Shown here piece by piece: positions 60,329 through 64,000 of a stretch of DNA of 64,000 nucleotides; the first letter of the stretch is position 1; each line of letters starts with the position of its first letter. The DNA lies in assembly GCA_945788155.1 (NCBI GenBank), contig CALZKX010000218.1, positions 51,074 through 115,073 on the forward strand. The letters are read 5' to 3'. The position numbers were made by a program, and so were the translations under genes. Below the pieces are notes generated by a model, which searched no databases, was not told the origin of the DNA, and saw only the letters and a program-made list of their open reading frames with translations. This DNA is from an uncultured Flavobacteriaceae bacterium. Its GTDB lineage: Bacteria > Bacteroidota > Bacteroidia > Flavobacteriales > Flavobacteriaceae.

Positions 60329-61495
60329 ATGACTGAACTAGATTTTATTCCTAAAAATAATTACAGATTAAGTATAGAAAACGGAAGTTTTACTTGGCAA
60401 TCACCAAGTAATATAGCTTTAGTTAAATATTGGGGAAAAAAGGATAATCAAATTCCTGCAAACCCTTCTATTAGTTTTACACTTGACGCTTGTAAAACAA
60501 CAACAGAATTGAAATTTAAAAAAAGAGACCTTTCGACAGAGCCTGTGCTGAGCGCAGTCGAAGTGCTCAAGGTGACATCTGGGTTTTCATTTGATATTTA
60601 TTTAGATGGAGAAAAAAAGGACGATTTTAAACCAAAAATTGAAAACTTTTTTAAACGTATTGAAAAATATGTGCCTTTTATAAAAGAGTATCATTTTGTT
60701 ATCGAAACCAAAAACACGTTTCCACACAGCTCAGGTATTGCTTCATCAGCTTCTGGAATGAGTGCCTTAGCATTATGTTTAATGAGTGTTGAAAAATTGT
60801 TAATTGAATCAGATGTCTCGTCGAGCGCAGTCGAGACGTTTCAAAATAAAGACTATTTCAAACAAAAAGCCTCTTTTTTAGCACGATTGGGCTCTGGAAG
60901 TGCTTGTAGAAGTATTCAAGGCGATTTGATAGTTTGGGGAAAGCATAAAGAAATTGAAGGAAGTTCCAATTTATTTGGAGTAAAATATCCTTTTCATGTT
61001 CACGAGAATTTTAAAAACTATCACGATACTATTTTGTTGGTTGACAAAGGTGAAAAACAAGTAAGCAGTACAGTTGGTCATAACTTAATGCACAACCATC
61101 CTTTTGCTGAACAGCGCTTTGCACAAGCACATAACAATCTATCAAAGTTGATTCCTGTTTTTAAAGAAGGAAATTTAAAATCGTTTATTGAGATTATTGA
61201 AAGCGAAGCATTAACACTTCATGCAATGATGATGGCAAGTATGCCATATTTTATTTTAATGAAGCCTAATACACTTGAAATAATTAATAAGATTTGGACT
61301 TTTAGAAAAGAAACAAACCATAATGTATGTTTCACATTAGATGCTGGAGCAAACGTACATGTGTTGTATCCTAAGCGGGAAGCAGAACAAGTGATTAAAT
61401 TCATTCAAAATGAATTAGTTGCACATTGCCAAAATGGTCATTATATTTGTGACAGAATTGGCTTTGGAGCTCGACAATTAACAATGAATAGTTAA
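60329..61495 (+). CDS. mvaD: Diphosphomevalonate decarboxylase with repeat-derived insertions
   Basis: The 388-residue GHMP-family enzyme converts diphosphomevalonate to isopentenyl diphosphate. Family motifs are clear: SPSNIALVKYWGKKDNQIPA, PSISFTL, and the phosphate loop HSSGIASSASGMSALAL. It is longer than usual because two copies of a dispersed repeat are embedded in frame. One adds about 15 residues (STEPVLSAVEVLKV, 60530-60580) and one about 8 (60815-60838). Both lie before or between core motifs and probably form surface loops. The enzyme is likely active. Confidence 0.93.
   Translation: MTELDFIPKNNYRLSIENGSFTWQSPSNIALVKYWGKKDNQIPANPSISFTLDACKTTTELKFKKRDLSTEPVLSAVEVLKVTSGFSFDIYLDGEKKDDFKPKIENFFKRIEKYVPFIKEYHFVIETKNTFPHSSGIASSASGMSALALCLMSVEKLLIESDVSSSAVETFQNKDYFKQKASFLARLGSGSACRSIQGDLIVWGKHKEIEGSSNLFGVKYPFHVHENFKNYHDTILLVDKGEKQVSSTVGHNLMHNHPFAEQRFAQAHNNLSKLIPVFKEGNLKSFIEIIESEALTLHAMMMASMPYFILMKPNTLEIINKIWTFRKETNHNVCFTLDAGANVHVLYPKREAEQVIKFIQNELVAHCQNGHYICDRIGFGARQLTMNS
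60530..60580. repeat. Dispersed GAGCGCAGTCGA repeat inside mvaD, copy 1
   Basis: The copy contains CTTTCGACAG...TGAGCGCAGTCGAAG, whose ends TTTCGAC and GTCGAAG are inverted. It shares the core GAGCGCAGTCGA with copies at 60815 and 62851. It is translated in frame as part of MvaD. Confidence 0.7.
60815..60838. repeat. Dispersed GAGCGCAGTCGA repeat inside mvaD, copy 2
   Basis: GTCTCG and CGAGAC form inverted ends around the shared core. It lies in frame within mvaD about 285 bases after copy 1. Confidence 0.65.
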
Positions 61496-61545
61496 TAATG
61501 AATAATTAAAAATGACTGCCTTACAGTAAACCAAGATTATTTATT

Positions 61546-61894
61546 ATGAAAGAAAATATTATAAAAAACAAAAGTTTCAATTTTCCAGTGGATGTTGTAA
61601 ATTTATATAAGGATTTGGCTTACAACAAAAAAGAGTTTGTAATGTCAAGACAACTTTTAAAATCTGGAACATCGATTGGAGTGAATATTAGAGAAGCAGA
61701 GTTTGCACAAAGTAAACCAGATTTTACTAGCAAAAATGTCAATAAGCCTTAAAGAAGCAAACGAAACAGATTATTGGTTAGATTTATTACATCATACAGA
61801 TTTTATTGATGATAAAACGTTTAATGAATTTAAACCAAAATCGACAGAAATGTTAAAACTATTGGTGAGTATTGTAAAATCATCAAAACTATAA
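61546..61894 (+). pseudogene. Four-helix-bundle (23S rRNA IVP-like) protein, frameshifted
   Basis: The first frame encodes MKENIIKNKSFNFPVDVVNL through GTSIGVNIREAEFAQSKPDF and then goes wrong. The second frame continues MSISLKEANETDYWLDLLHH to the end. The break falls in an A run at 61732-61736, where one A fewer would restore a complete protein of about 116 residues. Four-helix-bundle proteins of this type often accompany rRNA intervening sequences or sit among core genes. It lies between the two mevalonate-pathway genes. Confidence 0.75.
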
Positions 61895-61915
61895 TTATAA
61901 ATTTTTCATTCAAAG

Positions 61916-62845
61916 ATGAAAGGACCACTTTTTTATTCAAAAATATTACTCTTTGGTGAGTATGGTATTATTAAAGACTCAAAAGGTCTTTCCATTCCTT
62001 ATAATTTCTTTAAAGGAGCTTTAAAGAGAGATAAAAACCCTTCGGAAGAAGCTATTAAGTCTAATAAAAATCTAAAAAAGTTTACCCATTATTTAGAGAC
62101 CATAGACAAAGAAGTAGTTCTTTTCGATTTAGAAAAAATAAAGCAAGATATTGCAGCCGGAATGTATTTTGATTCTTCAATTCCTCAAGGTTATGGTGTT
62201 GGTAGTAGTGGAGCGATTGTCGCAGCATTTTACGATAAGTATGCTCAAAATAAGATTACAGTTTTAGAGAACCTAACAAGAGAAAAATTGCTGAAACTTA
62301 AGGCTATCTTTTCAGAAATGGAATCGTTTTTTCATGGAAAATCGTCTGGCTTGGATCCTTTAAATAGCTATTTAAGCATTCCAATTCTTATCAACTCTAA
62401 AGACAATATTGAAGCTACAGGAATTCCTTCACAACAAAGCAAAGGTAAAGGTGCTGTGTTTTTGTTGGATAGTGGTATTATTGGCGAAACAGCGCCTATG
62501 GTTGGTATTTTTATGGAAAACATGAAGCAAGAAGGGTTCCGGAAAATGCTTAAAGACCAATTCATTAAACATACAGATGCTTGTGTGGACGATTTCTTAA
62601 AAGGCGATATTAAATCGTTATTTAGTAATACCAAGCAATTATCTAAAGTAGTTTTAAATCATTTTAAGCCCATGATTCCAAAACAATTTCATGAGTTATG
62701 GAAAAAAGGCATCGAAACCAACGACTATTACTTAAAACTTTGTGGTTCAGGTGGTGGAGGTTATATTTTAGGATTCACTGAAGATTTCAATAAAGCACAA
62801 AAATCACTATCTGGTTATAAATTAGAAGTGGTATATAACTTTTAA
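61916..62845 (+). CDS. GHMP kinase, mevalonate kinase-like
   Basis: The 309-residue protein has the GHMP start (SKILLFGEYGIIKDSKGLSI), the ATP loop IPQGYGVGSSGAIVAAF, and the C-terminal LKLCGSGGGGYILGF. Next to diphosphomevalonate decarboxylase it most likely phosphorylates mevalonate or phosphomevalonate. Which step cannot be decided from sequence. It is cytoplasmic. Confidence 0.87.
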   Translation: MKGPLFYSKILLFGEYGIIKDSKGLSIPYNFFKGALKRDKNPSEEAIKSNKNLKKFTHYLETIDKEVVLFDLEKIKQDIAAGMYFDSSIPQGYGVGSSGAIVAAFYDKYAQNKITVLENLTREKLLKLKAIFSEMESFFHGKSSGLDPLNSYLSIPILINSKDNIEATGIPSQQSKGKGAVFLLDSGIIGETAPMVGIFMENMKQEGFRKMLKDQFIKHTDACVDDFLKGDIKSLFSNTKQLSKVVLNHFKPMIPKQFHELWKKGIETNDYYLKLCGSGGGGYILGFTEDFNKAQKSLSGYKLEVVYNF

Positions 62846-62850
62846 TTGAA

Positions 62851-62880
62851 TGTCATTCTGAGCGCAGTCGAAGAATCTCT
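62851..62880. repeat. Dispersed GAGCGCAGTCGA repeat, intergenic copy
   Basis: TGTCATTCTGAGCGCAGTCG followed by AAGAATCTCT is the common intergenic form of the repeat. It lies between the kinase and prenyltransferase genes. Confidence 0.7.
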
Positions 62881-62892
62881 TATAAATTTACT

Positions 62893-63798
62893 ATGTTATC
62901 TCGAAAACAAAAACATGTATTGTTAAAGTTCTTTAGCATGTTTTCTGTGGTTAGAGGTTACAATGTACTTATTGTTGTTATTGCGCAATACTTGTCGGCA
63001 ATTTATATACTTGCACACGATAAACCTGTAAAATCTGTTGTATTCGATTTAAATTTACTAATGATTGTCTTGGCATCAGCCACAACCATTGCAAGTGGTT
63101 ATATTATCAATAATTTTTATGATTCCGAGAAAGATTTAATCAATCGTCCACAAAAATCGATGTTGGATAGATTGGTGAGTCAAAATACCAAGTTGGTCTT
63201 TTATTTTGTACTTAATTTTGTTGCTGTCATTTTTGCAAGTTATGTGTCTTTTAGAGCTGTTATTTTCTTTTCTCTGTACATTTTTGGTATTTGGTTTTAT
63301 TCGCATAAGTTGAAAAAAATGCCAATTATTGGTAACATAATATCAGCAATACTCACTATTGCACCATTTTTTGCAGTATTTATTTATTACAAAAATTTTG
63401 AAACAATCATATTTGTGCATGCTCTGTTTTTGTTCTTAATACTGTCTATGAGAGAATTTACAAAAGACCTCGAAAATATTAAAGGCGATTTAGCACTAGG
63501 TTATAAAACCATACCTATTGTTTATGGAGAGCAAACCTCAAAAGTGATGCTTACCATTTTTGCAATCCTTACACTTATTCCAACTTATTTTTTGATTTAC
63601 GATTTCCAAGTTGGCCGAATGACCTATTTCTTTTATTTAAGCACTGTGTTGCTTTTAATTTTTCTAATTTTAGTCTGGAAATCCAATAACAAATCCCACT
63701 ATTTGTTATTGCATAATATTTTAAAATTTATAATTGTTGCAGGAGTCTTTAGTATTGTATTAATAAATGTTAATGTTGTTTTAAACCGAATTTTATAA
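62893..63798 (+). CDS. UbiA-family prenyltransferase (geranylgeranylglycerol-phosphate type likely)
   Basis: The 301-residue protein has about eight transmembrane helices and the two aspartate-rich UbiA motifs, NNFYDSEKDLINRP and REFTKDLENIKGDLALGYKT. It transfers a prenyl chain to an acceptor. In flavobacteria the gene at this place, after the mevalonate genes, is usually annotated as geranylgeranylglycerol-phosphate geranylgeranyltransferase. The acceptor cannot be read from the sequence. Its stop overlaps the start of the next gene (TAATG). Confidence 0.88.
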   Translation: MLSRKQKHVLLKFFSMFSVVRGYNVLIVVIAQYLSAIYILAHDKPVKSVVFDLNLLMIVLASATTIASGYIINNFYDSEKDLINRPQKSMLDRLVSQNTKLVFYFVLNFVAVIFASYVSFRAVIFFSLYIFGIWFYSHKLKKMPIIGNIISAILTIAPFFAVFIYYKNFETIIFVHALFLFLILSMREFTKDLENIKGDLALGYKTIPIVYGEQTSKVMLTIFAILTLIPTYFLIYDFQVGRMTYFFYLSTVLLLIFLILVWKSNNKSHYLLLHNILKFIIVAGVFSIVLINVNVVLNRIL

Positions 63799-64000
63799 TG
63801 GAGAATACTTTAAAAATAGCCATGGCCCAAATCTCACCAATTTGGTTAGATAAAACTGCAACACTTCAAAAAGTTGAACAGTCCATTTTAGAAGCTTCAA
63901 AAAAAAATTGCGAGCTCATAGTTTTTGGAGAAGGCTTAATTCCTGGATATCCATTTTGGTTGGCTTTAACTGGAGGTGCCGAGTGGGACAAAAAGGTAAA
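63798..64000 (+). CDS. Carbon-nitrogen hydrolase (nitrilase family), partial
   Basis: The first 67 codons are visible, overlapping the prenyltransferase stop by one base. The text MENTLKIAMAQISPIWLDKT and the catalytic-glutamate region ELIVFGEGLIPGYPFW identify the nitrilase superfamily. The lysine and cysteine of the triad lie beyond the right edge. Confidence 0.85.
   Translation, partial: MENTLKIAMAQISPIWLDKTATLQKVEQSILEASKKNCELIVFGEGLIPGYPFWLALTGGAEWDKKV

Noticed and set aside
1..64000. CRISPR array
   Set aside because: No series of regularly spaced identical repeats was seen; the repeated units found are four or fewer and irregularly spaced.

Overview
The window is low-GC DNA from a member of the Bacteroidota, most likely a marine flavobacterium. 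Evidence for this: an STN-domain SusC/SusD pair with an ECF sigma/FecR module, Bacteroidetes-type conjugation genes (TraE to TraN), RteC, DUF6520, a mevalonate pathway, and genes with almost no Shine-Dalgarno sequences. It divides at about 47,521. To the left is an integrative and conjugative element (ICE) of at least 47 kb that runs off the left edge. To the right is ordinary chromosome.

ICE, left to right. 1-3395: a divergent cargo locus with a partial unknown gene (-), a Ser/Thr protein kinase and a TPR-like protein (+). 3520-10527: the conjugation block on the minus strand, in transcription order traE, traF, traG, traI, traJ, traK, traM, traN. A peptidoglycan amidase and a 26-codon ORF lie divergently beside it. 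11451-20736: a defence island. It holds an NLR-like STAND protein (nuclease-like N-terminus, NTPase, TPR) with an unrecognised 693-residue partner. Divergent to these is a short type II CBASS operon (CapV phospholipase, CD-NTase, E2-like protein), followed without a gap by a class III nucleotidyl-cyclase-like gene and a frameshifted AbiV/HEPN gene. 20729-24549: the element's maintenance genes (endonuclease/phosphatase-fold protein, DnaC-like ATPase, DnaD-like protein, excisionase-like HTH protein, RteC). 24579-39628: metabolic and communication cargo. This is an AOS-family PLP synthase fused to an acyltransferase, a STAS-like protein and a PAS-AraC regulator; a MauE-like membrane protein, a probable beta-propeller and a small secreted DUF6520 protein; then a zinc protease, SusD, SusC, FecR and ECF sigma. 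39629-45793: a large palindrome with a terminator, an XRE regulator, a 43-codon ORF, a second ECF sigma operon with a hydrolase, a cassette-like gene between two hairpin-rich repeats, and an AbiEi-Fic fusion preceded by four direct repeats. 46014-47228: the tyrosine integrase, then repeated arm-type sites and a 3' fragment of tRNA-Leu(UAG) that marks the right attachment site. The tRNA's own terminator survives on the chromosomal side.

Chromosome, 47,522-64,000: a small membrane protein, a GAF protein, an HD phosphohydrolase fused to a Pycsar-effector-type membrane domain (DUF5706), msrB-msrA, a giant phosphoesterase-plus-beta-barrel lipoprotein, a propeller lipoprotein, an HI0933-type flavoprotein, a LacI regulator and a DUF1697 protein. 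An isoprenoid cluster follows: diphosphomevalonate decarboxylase, a broken four-helix-bundle gene, a GHMP (mevalonate-type) kinase, a UbiA prenyltransferase and the start of a nitrilase. A short dispersed repeat with the core GAGCGCAGTCGA occurs three times here, twice inside mvaD and in frame.

The best candidates for something undescribed are the CBASS operon extended by a cyclase-like gene and AbiV, the NLR-like protein with its unknown partner, and the AOS-synthase/PAS-AraC module. All functions are inferred from motifs read by eye; no database search was run.
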